Part shown: piece after piece, positions 24,483-36,849 of the stretch
Numbering within the stretch: the first letter of the stretch is position 1
Layout of the letters: each line of letters opens with the position of its first letter
Assembly (NCBI RefSeq): GCF_014529535.1
Contig: NW_023503608.1
Location: 12,264,501 to 12,328,500 of the forward strand
Direction: 5' to 3'
DNA from: Bradysia coprophila
Lineage: Eukaryota; Arthropoda; Insecta; Diptera; Sciaridae
Length of the DNA: 64,000 bases
The notes under the pieces: model-generated
What the model saw: only the letters and a program-made list of their open reading frames with translations
Told to the model about the DNA's origin: nothing
Databases searched by the model: none
Position numbers and translations under genes: made by a program

Positions 24483-24650
24483 CATAATTTAATGTTTTCC
24501 CATGTTATACTCCTACCATGAGTGTATGTCCATTCTTTATTAGGCCCCAGATACCCGGTTTGTTCTACATTTTTTGTTTTTAAACTATACAATGAGGCTG
24601 ACTCATTATCTTATCTGTGAGACATTGTAGAAAATCCAAATTGGTTTTGC

Positions 24651-25036
24651 AATGAAGCCATTGGTGTCACTATGAAAACATTGGAGTCCTAATGAAGCCA
24701 ATGGTGTCACAATGAATCCTTTGGTGTCATAAAAAATCCATTGGTGTCACAATGAAGCCATTGGTGCCACAATGAAGCCGTTGATGTCACAATGAATCTA
24801 TTAGTGTCATAATGAAGCCATTGGTGGCACAATAAATCCATTGGTGGCGCAATAAAGCCATTGGTGTCGCAATGAAAAAATTGGTGTCGCAATGAAAAAA
24901 TTGGTGTCACAATGAAGCCATTGGTGTCACAATGAAGCCATTGGTATCACAATGAAGCCATTGGTATCACACTGAAGCCATTGGTATCACAATGAAGCCA
25001 TTGGTATCACAATGAAGCCACAGTTGGTGCCACATA
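24651..25036 (+). repeat. 20-bp tandem repeat (aatgaagccattggtgtcac), ~19 copies
   Basis: Head-to-tail 20-mers with few substitutions. Later copies carry ggtatcac instead of ggtgtcac, and two carry aaaaaa in place of aagcca. The array begins about 170 bp past the trailer hitch stop, so it probably lies in that gene's 3' untranslated region. Frames across it on either strand are repeat artefacts. Confidence 0.9.
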
Positions 25037-28000
25037 ATGAATTCATTTTCAAAACGAAATTTTCAGTGAACGGTCTACCATGCAGTGAAGGAATTCGATA
25101 TTTAGTATCCAGTAAAAGTGTCCCAGGGCCTCACCTCAGCCCGAGGTACTTTTACTCATCGTGATACGAAATATCAAATTATTTCCCGATTATAGTATGA
25201 CGTTTCCCCTTGCGAAGGGGAAAAGACCACTTTCACTCTCTAAAAGGAAAATTTTTGAATTTTCAACTTTACTTCCACGGCTACCAAAAACAAGAAATTG
25301 GCAATTTCATTCTTCATTTGTTAACCATCAATTTAGAGATTTTCCACACTTTCTGTTGTGTCTGAGATGTGCTGCAAATGAAGCAACCAATGACCTGGTC
25401 CGTGACTAACGAAACTTCAGGTCAAAATAGCTTTTAAGCCTTTCTTACAATTCAGTCCACAAGTAGGTTACATAAAGTTCAAACATCCCAAAGATTTCTA
25501 GTTATTACAAATCGAAATTTCGTATCGGGTATCGGGTAATGTTAGGTTATGGCATTCGCTTTAAACACTTACAGGGTTCTTCTTTAAAATCGCCATCAAT
25601 TTGGTTCTAATTCAAAAATTGTATTCACTTTCCAGGTAACTAAACTCACGTCAACCTTCCAACAATAAATAAATTTTAATCGCTGACACCCTTCTAAAAC
25701 TTGTTCCGACGCTATGAAAAACTGCTGTTTAATAACACTCTAAAAACACGAGGTTTAAGAAGGAATGTCCAGTTTACATTAAAAACAAACAAAACAAAAA
25801 TAATGAATGAAAGAGAACGTTTAGTTAAGACACACAGAAGTGTGTTTACAAGTATCAAAAACCCAACGTATGAAATAAGTAATAACTAAGACAATGAAAA
25901 TCAAATTTTGTTGTGTGTTAAGAATTCACTTTATAATGGAAAAAAACAACTGAAAAACAGAAAATGGAGAAAAATTTAATTACAAAACAAAAGTGAGTGC
26001 GCGGGAGTGTGTATGGTTTTTACGTGGTACGAAAAAAATTTATTAAAACTAATAGTAAAACGCATGGATAATGTACGGAATCCTAAACACTACACCATTA
26101 AAATATAACAATTTAAATTATAATAAAAAGTGGACTCGTAATAAATAAATAAAAACAAAATTTAAATGAAAAAATGGAAGAAATAATTAATTTTTAACAA
26201 TGAAAAAAGAAATGTAAAAAATTTAAAAATTAAATTTAATTAAATGGAAAAGAAAACAATAGCGCCGCGCATTTAATAGTTCCGGTAAATTAATAAATGC
26301 AAAGTGTGTAAAGTAAAAAAAAAACCAAAACATGAAAAATAATGCAGAACTCAACGGTGGATAATTTTGTTTTTCTGAAAAAGTTCGGTATAATTCTTAG
26401 TAAAACTAAATTTCGATTGATTTAAAAACAAAAACAAAAACCATAAAATGATAAATAAGAAGCAAAAAAGACTGTTAGTTTATTCTCAGTTAAACAAACC
26501 AACAACCCTAAATCAATCAATTCATTCAAAGAGCGACAAGAAGAAGACAAAACATCGGCACATGGAAGATAAAAATATACTAATGGAGGTTTATGGATTC
26601 GGAATGGATCAGGAAAGAAAAACACCAGGTTGCATCATAGAGTTTAAACAAATAATAATTATTTACAACGTGTAAAACAATGGGATTGGATAAGACTTAT
26701 GCTGGATAGTCCGGATAATTTTTTCGAATCAATGATATTTGTCAGATTGATTCGGAATTATATTCGGATGCGAATAGATTGTATTGTATCCTTGATTGGA
26801 AGTTAGCTGGCATAAAATATACACAACAAAAAACACAATATGCGACATTATTATATTAATATTTAATTATTTTTTAATTGATTTTTCTTTTCTTCTTTTT
26901 CTCGTGAGTTGAAAACACGTATGAAATGCATCAAGATCACAGAAGAGCATTTTTTTTCTGGATTTTGTTTTTCTGTGCAACAATTAATTGTCATCGATAG
27001 CCAGCGATGAAGGCGAAACATATCCACATTAAACTCTGAATTATTGATTCAATTTTTAGCAATGAGTTGTATTTTGACTAAACTAAAATGCAATTCAATT
27101 AATCCACGGACAATTAGTTTCATCAGGTTTTCAAGGAAATAGAGAAAAATATGTAAAGTTTTATCGGTCATCGAGCTTTGATAGTTGATCCGAAAATTTG
27201 GCTGTAGTCACTAGCTTTAACCATTAACTTGTTTTTAGTGTTTAGAACTGCTCATTCCGGTGTAATGTTGAATTTTGATATTCTCATATATTCAGACATG
27301 ATAATTCATTGAGACGAATTTTTTTATTTTGTATTTTTGTAGCAAAATTAGTTGCTCTCGTCTTTGGCCTAATAACGATTTTCATTCTGATTCTATCCGA
27401 CACACACAAATGGGTATTTATTGTATCTGCGCTGCTACAAAGTCGTTAGCATTCATGATTGATCGACACTAAGTAGTTTAATTTGGATCCGTATCGCATA
27501 TTGCTAATGTCATTCCGTTCATGTACTTCCCTTATAGCGGCATAAAGTTAACATAAATTAATAAATCAAATCAAAACAACAAGAGAGTCACACGAACGTA
27601 ATATATTTATTATCCGAAGAGTCTCTGACCTTAAAAGTAAATTTTTCCAAAATGCTTGATAGGTCTTTCATTAAAATTTTAATTTTCAAATTGGTCCTGT
27701 TTTGGTTGGCATTTAATTTCCTATAGTAGTAGTCAAACGAATCGTTAAAAAAAAATCAGTTAAAAAGTAAGTAAAAAAATCTTTCCCTGACGAACACAAA
27801 CGATTCAAGATTAGCATGCCCTTGAGTTCCATGACTTATAAACACGACATCGTCAGTAGCTCAAAAATATTAAATAAATCTGGAGAGAAGAATCATGGAT
27901 CTAAATAGAGTCAATTTAGATCAGCGCAAGCAACAAAGACTCAAACGAATCGGTATCTTGATAAAAAAGATAAACTAATCGTGATTTTTGTCTAATTTCG

Positions 28001-29195
28001 CTGAGCCGCTAGTAGTTAGAAAGTGTTTTCGGGCAGATCAAAGTTATAGAAAGACCTTTTCGTTGCTTTATCATTGGAAAGTGCTAATTTATTTTTGTTT
28101 TGATTTTATTTAGAGAGCGAGTACAGTGATTGTTCGCTGATATTCGGTGGTGAATTCGATTCGCCAGTTTAGCACCAGTTTACTCAAGTCTACTCAAATA
28201 GTCATGGGTTAGAAAACAGCTCCTAATTCAGTTTTAACGAGAAACAATTACTGTACGCGCTCTCAGATATCCACTTAGTTCGTTAAGTTAATATCTCTTT
28301 GACTACTCTAATGTTTATGTATACTACCCAAGGAATATAAAGTGTAAATTTTTGCAAGTCCTTAAATCAGTGAAATGAATAATAGCAAAAAAAAAAAGAA
28401 ATAAAAAAACAAAAAACCAATTTTGAACGAAATATTTATACATTTCAATAGATACGTTTGTGAATGAATAAAAAAGAATGTTAAATTGGAAATTTCAATT
28501 TAAAATATTTTGTAATTGTAACGGTAAAGTAGTACCTAAATAAATAATTTTTTAAATTAAATAAAGAAAAAGAATGACTCGATGAATTTCTATTTTTAAA
28601 AAAGGAAAAAATGTTTTTAAATCAATTGCAACATGTGCGGCAAAATCAATAAATTTGAAATAGAAAAACTTAAAACATAGAAATACTAAATTTTCACAGG
28701 GCAAGTGATGAGAAATAATATTGAAACAGGAAACAAATAAATAAATTTAGAATTTTGGGAAAATGCCTTCATCGTTAAACAAACAAGATTATCATTGCCG
28801 GTAAAAAATAATGAGAAAAAAAAACTTATGTGTTACATTTGAATATCTGTTTAATCATCACTGCCTGATAGTATTTTGATTGCTATATTGGTGATATATA
28901 CAGACAAGATAATGAACAAGTAAATAAATTGATGATCATTTCAACAAAAAATAAATTGAATTTTCATTTCGTCTCACATCTTGAACGAGTGCAGTGGTGC
29001 AGCAGTCGGTGAAAAATCAGAATCAGTGGGGAGTCGATGTTGGATATGCATTGATTCTCGTTTGATCTATTTATTGGATGTGATTTTTGTTAAGACTTCC
29101 GAATTTTGCTTATTTCGTTACGATAGTGTTGTTAGTTTTCTGAGAGCAGACAGACATAACCTTCCTCCATTTCAATTAAAAACTTAAATATTCTT
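25037..29195. other. Long gene-free AT-rich interval
   Basis: No supportable gene. The left part (to about 28.7 kb) is A-rich on the plus strand with many aataaa words, compatible with a long or multiply terminated trailer hitch 3' region. Open frames such as 26448-26675 lack domains and follow the A-rich bias. Confidence 0.45.
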
Positions 29196-29202
29196 ACTAA
29201 AA

Positions 29203-29208
29203 TTTATT
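29203..29208 (-). terminator. Poly(A) signal of the cuticle protein gene
   Basis: AATAAA on the minus strand, 90 bases past the stop codon of the cuticle protein gene. Confidence 0.55.
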
Positions 29209-29297
29209 CGAATTCAATTTTACATTTGTATTGAAGTTGGTGACCAGAGAAAATCCAATATTTATAGTTCAGTATGACAAACGGTTCAGTCCAACGT

Positions 29298-30307
29298 TCA
29301 GTTTCTTGCTGCGATTCTTGCCTTCTCCTTTTCAACGGCGGCCAGATGTTCGGCTCTAGCCAACATTACTTCCGGTGTATCTAATGGTGTTCTTAGTTCT
29401 AAAGGAGCTGTACGAATTTCTACGGCTGGGCGAATTCCTATCGGCGATGCACGGATAATTGGAGCGTCGAATGCAATGTATTGTGCATTGGGGTAACCCG
29501 TCGTGTATGCATAGGCAGGACTGCTGAATTGATAAGAGAACGAACTTCGTGGATATTCCGCTGCTCTTAATGCTACAAATCCACCGTTTAATGACTCGAT
29601 ACGAGCAATCTGAGGAATTGAGGCTGGAATTGGGGCTGGAATTGGTGCGGCCATAATTTCTACGGAGTCGCCCTCTATGGGTGTTCTTGTTGCTTCTTTG
29701 TTATAGGCTGCCATGTGTTCAGCACGAGCCTGAATGAAATATTTTTGAACAATGTATTTCGGCAGAATTTCCAAAACAATGAAATTACCTGAGCAACTTC
29801 CGGAGTATCTTTTACAGGTTCGGGAGCTATCGCATTGTCGATTGGGGCTCGTGGCAAATTAGTGGCAGCCGCTCGGAAACCATTTGCAGCATCGGCTGTG
29901 TACTCAACAGTTTGTAGAATGCCATTTGAATCCAAATAACTATTCATTGAGTGCAATCGAACCATTAATATTAGCAAAAAAAACAAAGTGAATCCTCTAT
30001 ACATACCTATAAGAACCTCGTGTGATACCATCAATTGACCTACTCTCCACCTTTCCAGAGAGTCCAGCGTTGTATCCGTAATTGTACTCGCCTATAATAA
30101 ATAAACGATTTTTCACAATTTTTTTTTTAGAAATTCCTCTAGTATATCGACAGATAATCACAAAAAAATCTTCTAACCTAATTCACCCTGAGAATGATAT
30201 TGCGTAAGAATCGGAGCGTCTGCTCTGTAGAAAATTCCACTGGCAAATCCGCCGGGCAAAGCACAAATGATAGCAAGTGAAGCACACAAAACAGTTAGAA
30301 ATTTCAT
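29298..30307 (-). CDS. Rebers-Riddiford (CPR) cuticle protein
   Basis: Four exons down the minus strand: 30178-30307, 30007-30091, 29789-29939 and 29298-29729, with consistent phases and GT-AG introns, giving about 265 residues. Signal peptide: MKFLTVLCASLAIICALPGGFA. The chitin-binding R&R domain spans about residues 42-95, with GEYNYGYNAGLSGKVES, then RGSYSYLDSNGILQTVEYTA and DAANGFRAAATNLP, closest in style to RR-1 proteins of soft cuticle. Two copies of a DTPEV....ARAEH.AA motif follow, one straddling exons 3 and 4 and one at the C-terminus. Between them is a Pro/Ile/Ala stretch (APIPAPIPASIPQ) and a Tyr/Ser-rich segment. The TPEV-ARAEH motif recurs in other insect cuticle proteins. The product should be an exported exoskeleton component, and expression is probably tied to moulting, though only a TATA box is visible. 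Confidence 0.9.
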
Positions 30308-30430
30308 TTTGATTAATTGAAATATTTCTTTTTAATATTGAAAAGCGCTGCTGGGTAGTAAAACTGTAATCCAGTACTCGCGATTGGAATAAACCGAAAC
30401 GATTGTGCTTCTAGATCCAATCTACCAACC

Positions 30431-30437
30431 TTTTATA
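30431..30437 (-). promoter_or_regulatory. TATA box of the cuticle protein gene
   Basis: Minus-strand TATAAAA (context ggtataaaaggttgg), about 124 bases upstream of the ATG. This would place the transcription start near 30405 with a leader of roughly 100 bases. Confidence 0.5.
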
Positions 30438-30439
30438 CC

Positions 30440-32620
30440 AACAGTAACGCTCTATGCAATGTAATCAACAACTGAAGCATCCCAATTACTGGTTTGTCCA
30501 GATACATATTACAATCATAGCATTATATGACCTCGGTCTTCTCTCATTGCATCTTACCGTGTTGTTTTTTCATTTAAATATTAACCGAGCAGAATCGCTT
30601 TTCCAGATTCATTTTTCAACAAAAGCTGCTAATGCTAATACGACTTGCAGTGATACCGATACATCTTACATTATTTCTTCATGAAATCGCATATGATTTT
30701 CATTGTTTTCACAATATCTTTTATACGATGCTTTGCTGAACATAAAAAATTTATATGTGCACATGCCCTGAGGCAAGGCCGTTACAGATAAAATAAAATT
30801 ATCAAAACACACCAGACATGTATATGCATACACGTTTTTGATCTGATTTCATATAATATAACATACTCTCGCAATAAAATTTATACATTTCGTTTCATCG
30901 ATGGCGTCTTCAATAAAATTTATTGAATTTATTTGCACATCCACAGGTGTCGTCGTAGTTCATTTCAGCGATGAGACTGACCTTCAAATTCACTTCGATA
31001 CTCACCATACGACTCGTCAAAATCAAAATAAGAACAAGGAACAACAAAGATGTACACATTGTACACACACTTGTATCTGCAATTATACCATGTTCAATTA
31101 AATGTATTACCCGGTATATTCGCATTTATTTACTTTAAATAACAAGTTTTTAATTGAGCCGAATAAATGTGATGATGATAAGGAAGACAAGAACACATTT
31201 TATTGCCTGACAGCATATAATTAGTTAAAAGAAGTGCTACACAAATTGACTGTGGTTCAGGGATGGTGACAGATCCGTGCATGATGTGGATGATACGTAA
31301 TTTATTAGTAAATTGCTATAGTTGGTCAATTTTTCCAGTTTCTTTAAGAAATAGCGATTTAAAACTACTTTTTTGTATGGGCCAAAAATCACTTTTCTAG
31401 ATAAGGCAATGCACATCAACGGAGTTATCTAACTCACGAATTCCTTCACTCCTAAAATATCAGATCCAATTTAAAAAATAAAAAAATCGTGCTTGCTCGT
31501 AAGTCACGTTAATCGATCTTCAGTACCTATATTCGGAAAATTGATTTGCTAAATTTTAGCAAGTTTATTATTTAGCAAGCTTTGAAATTCGTTAGGAAAT
31601 TAAGTAGATCAATTTTCCAAAATAGCCCCTGTCGATCAAGTATTTATGCTCAATATCGAAAAGTGGTCATAATGCTTCTTCTGAATTCTACATATTATGG
31701 CCATGCTTCAGGGTTAGCTGACATTCTTTATAGGAGGTGACAAAATGTACATAAATATTACAAGAATGATCGATTGAGCACAAAATCTTTTTCAAAGGCC
31801 GTAGGCATATAGTGTTATCACTTTGATTGATGAATAACTGAGAAGCTGTTTATGAAATTTTAAGCGAACGCTGGACGCGTATTTTGTAAGTTTTTGTTTT
31901 ATTACCGGGCCGAATAACATTTTTGGTTAGATTTTAATTTTGTCGAATATGAGAATTCTTAAAATAGAAGTCCTGGTTATGATATCAACCAATGCTTCCA
32001 GAAAATTGTATGATTTTCGTTATCAATACAGAGTCAACTTAAATATTAATTTACTTGTCGTTCTATCGTTATTTGCAAGTCTATCTACTCTGTGCAAATA
32101 AAAAAAATTCCATTCAATGTCAACACCTACACCAATTGTTTGAATTTGTTTAGTTGTCGTTTGAAATTTTTAATTTCCTGGTTTGCGGACGGTAAAGTGC
32201 ACTTTACGGTTTGCTTCGTTAGCTAAAATCCAGTCCACAGATGCACAATGAGATGAAACTTACTAAGTCTATACTTTAATATTACTGTTTGTTGACTATC
32301 AGGATAGAATTAATACCATGGTATTCTCCTGGTTAAGAGAAACATTTGAAAACAGATATGCAATATATTATTCATAAAATACTAAACGTGTTTTGTTTCA
32401 TTTTTTTCTGAAAATGTAAAATATTTCTATACTTCTGAGGTGAGTATGGTTAGTCATACTAGAACTTTCCGTACGTGTACAGCTTAAACTGTTTCTTGGT
32501 CTTTCAGTTGGGTAAGTTGGGTTATCATTTATCATACCGAAAAACACCGAAAAAAGTTACACTTCCGACATGACAAAGCTTGTTGAAACTTTCACAAGAC
32601 TTCTTGAGATGGGGAACCCC
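30440..32620. other. No gene seen
   Basis: AT-rich intergenic DNA between the divergently oriented cuticle protein and dehydrogenase genes. Short frames (for example 30901-31101) lack domains. I saw no long inverted repeat here. Confidence 0.45.
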
Positions 32621-32632
32621 TCATTGAATGAC

Positions 32633-32639
32633 TATAAAA
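32633..32639 (+). promoter_or_regulatory. Possible TATA box of the dehydrogenase gene
   Basis: TATAAAA in the context gactataaaaccagaaacg, about 200 bases upstream of the dehydrogenase ATG. Position is plausible for a leader of about 170 bases; no transcript evidence. Confidence 0.35.
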
Positions 32640-32837
32640 CCAGAAACGTTCTTTTCGTCCACACTGATTCTGGGCTTATCAAGAGCTCGGCAAACAGAAA
32701 ACCGAAATGTAATGCTGGCCTTATCAAAAGAGAGATAACGTATCAATAATGTACTGTCGAGTTTCCAGCCCAATTTACATTTTTATTGTGGATTTATTTT
32801 CATAATACATCAAATAGTTCTATTGAACACAATCATC

Positions 32838-33850
32838 ATGACTTCCTTTGAGGGCAAAACACTTGTTGTGACCGGTGGCTGTTCAGGAATTGGTTACGCA
32901 ACGGTCGAAAATTTTCTTAAGCGCAACATTCAGGTTCGTAAACATAGACTATTAAGGTTCGACGTTTTTGATCGAAGTTTATTTGAAGAATGTGGCGATT
33001 TTGGATATAGACGACCCTCGGAATGTTATCGAAACGCTTCGAAACACCTTCAACAATCCAAATGTGATATTTATCAAAACCGATGTCACGAAAAAAGACC
33101 AAGTGAAGAGTGCATTCGCTGAGGTGATTTCAAAGTTCAATTATGTTGATTTTCTTGTCGCCAACGCTGGTGTTCTGAGAGAAGACGATTACGAGCTGAC
33201 AATCAACGTAAACGTGGTATTTTGAGACCAATTTTTTGGGTTTTATCGATTAAGCTCTCTACTAAATATTCAAAGCTCGGACTAACCCACACAATTTACA
33301 CTGGTATCGATGTTATGAACAAGGACAAAGGACGTGGAGGTATTATCATAAGTACAGCGTCTGTGGCCGGACTCGATGGATTTTATAGCATGCCCGTGTA
33401 CAGTGCCACTAAACACGCTGTTATCGGTTTGAATAGGTGTCTAGGCGTGAGTAATCTCCTTCATTCCCATCGTTTCTAGACACTATAATGAGCCGAGAAA
33501 ATTATAGACTGATCACTTCTACAACAAATTTGGAATAAAATTTTTGACCGTTTGTCCATCATTTACTGATACACCACTTCTTTTGGAGGACTTGGGAGAT
33601 CGATTGACAGAAGGTACACTGGAAGCAACGCTACACATCAAGACAGTATTGCCATCACAAACGTAAGAACTGAAAGTCATTCATGTAAATATAATTTTAA
33701 AATCAATTTGATGAATTGAAACACAGACCTGATGTCGTGGGTCGAAGTATTACCGAGACCATAATCAATGGCGCAAACGGATCATTTTGGATTGTAAGCA
33801 ATGGAGAAACCAAGGAGGTCACATTGAAGTCATATTTCATAGGACAATGA
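32838..33850 (+). CDS. Short-chain dehydrogenase/reductase (insect ADH / 15-PGDH-like)
   Basis: Five exons: 32838-32933, 32989-33216, 33276-33446, 33508-33662 and 33727-33850. Phases agree and introns are 55-64 bp. Product about 257 residues, normal for a classical SDR. The Rossmann nucleotide motif TGGCSGIG lies at about residues 13-20; LDID after the second strand suits NAD rather than NADP; NAG (VANAGV) follows, and the catalytic Ser (STASVAG) with YSATK gives the Ser-Tyr-Lys triad. The C-terminal part carries a substrate-loop CPSFTDTPLL and no membrane segment, so it should be cytosolic. Substrate cannot be read from sequence: alcohol, prostaglandin or juvenoid-like compounds are all possible for this group. 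An ATG five codons upstream (32823) is in frame; I prefer 32838 because family members start close to the first strand. Confidence 0.9.
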
Positions 33851-33966
33851 ATATGACAATGGACTTGGGTACGTTGATACTTGGATACTTGGGTTGATGA
33901 TGGGTACATGTCAAGTGTAAGTTATATCGACTCTGAAATGTATATGTATGCAAATTGCGTGTTTTT

Positions 33967-33972
33967 AATAAA
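33967..33972 (+). terminator. Poly(A) signal of the dehydrogenase gene
   Basis: AATAAA about 117 bases beyond the dehydrogenase stop codon. Confidence 0.45.
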
Positions 33973-34458
33973 GAGCATTTGGAAAACAAATGGAAAACAG
34001 TCTCGCAAAGAATATCTCAAGCAGCCTTTCCATTTCAAAATAATATTCCGTTTTAAATCTTTAGTATCGTGTTACCCCCAACGCAAAAAAAAAAATCTGG
34101 AATATGCATTAGTTAAAAGTAAAATTATTATTTGTAAGTAAGTACTCAGAATGCCATTGCAGAACTGAACAAAGTAATTCGATATACAGCTGGAATTCAA
34201 TATGAGTTGAGTACCACTTTAATAATTTAAAAAAAATTACATCGACCAGCGAAGGTAAATGTTTTTTCTAAGTAAATACAGAAATGTTATAACTGAAATT
34301 AACTGCAGAGGTACGTGGGTGAATTGTAATAAAGTATTAACAAAAAACGGGTTAATGGGTGTCAATTTTTCAAAATAATTCAGGACATTTCAAAAAGGAT
34401 GTGGCGAGAAAAAGAGAGGTAAACACATTAATCTGTTACGGCAAGTTATCGTATATCA
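33973..34458. other. No gene seen
   Basis: AT-rich spacer between the dehydrogenase 3' end and the long foldback element. Confidence 0.4.
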
Positions 34459-35049
34459 CACGGCTGTCCTCAACGAAGATAAAGTTTTTTGAAAATGTAC
34501 CCACAAAATGACTTCAGATCTGAGTTCTGGGACCTAAATAGAGATCAAAACCACTTTACTTAGTCTTCACCTAGATCCTTCCCCATAGTCGAATTCGAAG
34601 AAAACGATTTTCTCCATACATTTTCCCGACTATTCTGAAAACGACGAAAAAAAATTGTTGCTTAATGGCGTTTTTATATTTTTTATCGATGAAGACCGTT
34701 ATTCTGAGCAAAAAATTGTTCTACGGCAAGTCTGTAAAATTTTAAAGGACCCTAAGCTAACTTTATAAAAAAAGCGAAAAATTTTACAGACTTGCCGTAG
34801 AACAATTTTTTGCTCAGAATAACGGTCTTCATCGATAAAAAATATAAAAACGCCATAAAGCAACAATTTTTTTTCGTCATTTTCAGAATAGTCGGGAAAA
34901 TGTATGGAGAAAATCGTTTTCTTCGAATTCGACTATGGTGAAGACTAAGTAAAGTGGTTTTGATCTCTATTTAGGTCCCAGAACTCAGATCTGAAGTCAT
35001 TTTGTGGGTACATTTTCAAAAAACTTTATCTTCGTTGAGGACAGCCGTG
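34459..35049. mobile_element. 591-bp near-perfect foldback element
   Basis: Left arm 34459-34743 and right arm 34779-35049 are nearly identical reverse complements with a spacer of about 35 bp. The outer ends read cacggctgtcctcaacg / cgttgaggacagccgtg. The main difference is about 13 extra bases in the left arm near 34572-34590. The tetranucleotide atca lies just outside both ends and may be a short target duplication. There is no coding capacity. Confidence 0.92.
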
Positions 35050-35327
35050 ATCAACAACTTCTTCAGAAACACACGACAAGGTCTGATCAATACGGTCTTC
35101 CGTAGCAAATCCCATGTTAAAAAATGAAGTAAAAGATTTTGAAATGAATCTTTTGAAAATATTTGAGGAATCTAATTTTTTTCACTTTTGATACTTTCTA
35201 TCACGGTAAAGTAAAGGGAACCAGGCAGGAACGCTTCCAACTCACTTCAAGCAAAAGCGATCATAGTCGACAGCTGCCAAATATTGTTATTACGAGGCCA
35301 ATCTTTTGTGTGAAGAGATTTCTATAG

Positions 35328-35538
35328 TCTAGTCGATAACGCAAAACGTTTACAAGAGTCTCTGCTTATATCTCATCCATAAAAGTTCCAAATGTGTCCT
35401 AGTAAGAAGAGAAATTTGTATTTTTGCTAAAGCTTCCTGTCTCTTCTTGTTAGAATACTTTTAGAAGTATTTTTGGGTGAAATCTAAGCAGAAAACTCTT
35501 GTAAACGTTTGTACTGAAAATTGCGTTATCGACTACAC
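35328..35538. repeat. ~210-bp inverted repeat
   Basis: Left tagtcgataacgcaaaacg and tttacaagag pair with right ctcttgtaaa and cgttatcgacta. The right arm has about 10 extra bases. An inner pair (ctagtaagaagag / ctcttcttgttag) suggests the hairpin continues inward. A sequence just upstream (35243-35290) is shared with about 6270-6330. Confidence 0.7.
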
Positions 35539-35824
35539 TACTATGCAAATGTAATCAATATCAGTTTTGAGTAAAGTGGAACATGTGATTTCAAGAAGAA
35601 TTTATTTCGTCACAGTTTTCTTACTCAAAATTCGAATGTAAGTATTGTCATAATATCATAACAACAAACGGTAGAACGAATAAGCAACGGTTTTATCTAA
35701 AACGAACTGCAATTCTTCCATTTTCAAGTACGTAGTTGTGTGAAAAACAGTTTAGACTAAAACGGGTTCATGGGAGTGTCATTTTTCAAGATTTTAGAAA
35801 CTTTGCAAAAACGACGACAGATTT

Positions 35825-36720
35825 TTAGACCCGTACGAAGTACTGGGGTCTTATAGGTTTACGCATACGTTTGTAACACGTCGAATTGGACTCCCTGAGT
35901 AAGGGGAAACCTATTGTGGTTGTCTAGAGATGCCAAATCCGCGAGAAAAAAAAATGTCCGTCTGTCCGTCTGTCCGTCTGTCCGTCTGCACGATAACTTG
36001 AGTAAAACGCATCCGATTTTGAAAATTCTTTTTTTTCCCGTTTGGTAATGTCAAAAGACAGGCTAAGTTCGAAGATGAGTGATTTTGGATCGACCCCTCC
36101 CGAGCTGTGGCCCAATAAGTGCTTTACGGTTTTTCGACGATATCTCCGGACATTTAAACGTTAAACTTGTAAGTGATACGTCAAATAAAAGGTATTTACA
36201 ATACCGATCGACAAAAAAAAAGTTTATGGAAATCGGATGACCGACTCGTGAGTTAGACCCCTTGGTGTGGAACAGGCACAGGGCGGCAAGCAGTTTTTGC
36301 TTGTAGGTCGGCCACATTTGAACATATTTCGTCTGTTTTAGCTTTATTAGATAGGTATTGACCGTACCAATCAGGGAAAATTTTTTTAATGAAATTATGT
36401 TCTCCGGAGCGTGAGCTAGGTCTCTTGGAGTGAGCTCTTATCTGGCTACTCAGAAGTACAGTGAACGTGGTGTATTTTGACAATATCTCGAGTAAATTTT
36501 GACCGAATTTCATGAATTTTTTTTTGTTTGAAAGGTATTAACGAATGTAAAGCGTCGGTACTATTTCCGGTCTCCTAACAAAATGGCTGCCGGCGGCCAT
36601 ATTGGATTTTATTAAAAGTGATATATCTTGGGAAAAATGGTACTTAGAGAGTTTCTAATAACATGGAAATAATTTGTTAAGTGTGAGGGGTTTCAGGGAT
36701 TCCATATATGGACATCTATA
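35825..36720 (+). repeat. Dispersed repeat family B, copy 2, with 8-bp microrepeat
   Basis: Starts about cccgtacgaagtactgggg and contains the words shared with 8105-8205. Four perfect copies of tgtccgtc stand at 35955-35986. Downstream sequence contains short frames on the minus strand (35924-36513) that share no known domain. The whole has the look of a degenerate interspersed repeat. Confidence 0.55.
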
Positions 36721-36845
36721 TATACCTATATACAGCTATATTGAGCTATATACAGGCATATAGAGCTATATAATAGCATATATTCCTCTGTGAAATGTTT
36801 ATTTATAGTGAAATATAGTTAAATATAGCGGTATATAGCTGTTTA
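36719..36845. repeat. Degenerate tatata(c/g)-agctatata repeat
   Basis: A run of gctatat, cctatata and gcatata words at intervals of roughly 11-12 bases. It is low-complexity DNA with dyad symmetry in most units. Confidence 0.6.
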
Positions 36846-36849
36846 AATA

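Noticed and set aside
24707-24910. Antisense frame across the 20-bp array
   Set aside because: Repeat artefact; period and residue pattern follow the tandem unit.
24651-25036. CRISPR-like array
   Set aside because: Units are contiguous with no unique spacers, in a eukaryotic genome.
33217-33275. Continuation of dehydrogenase exon 2 and upstream extension of exon 3
   Set aside because: Splicing 33216 to 33276 restores the SDR strand-helix order; read-through meets a stop at once.
36063-36513. Overlapping 84-86-codon minus-strand frames
   Set aside because: They lie in a dispersed repeat and show no protein family features.
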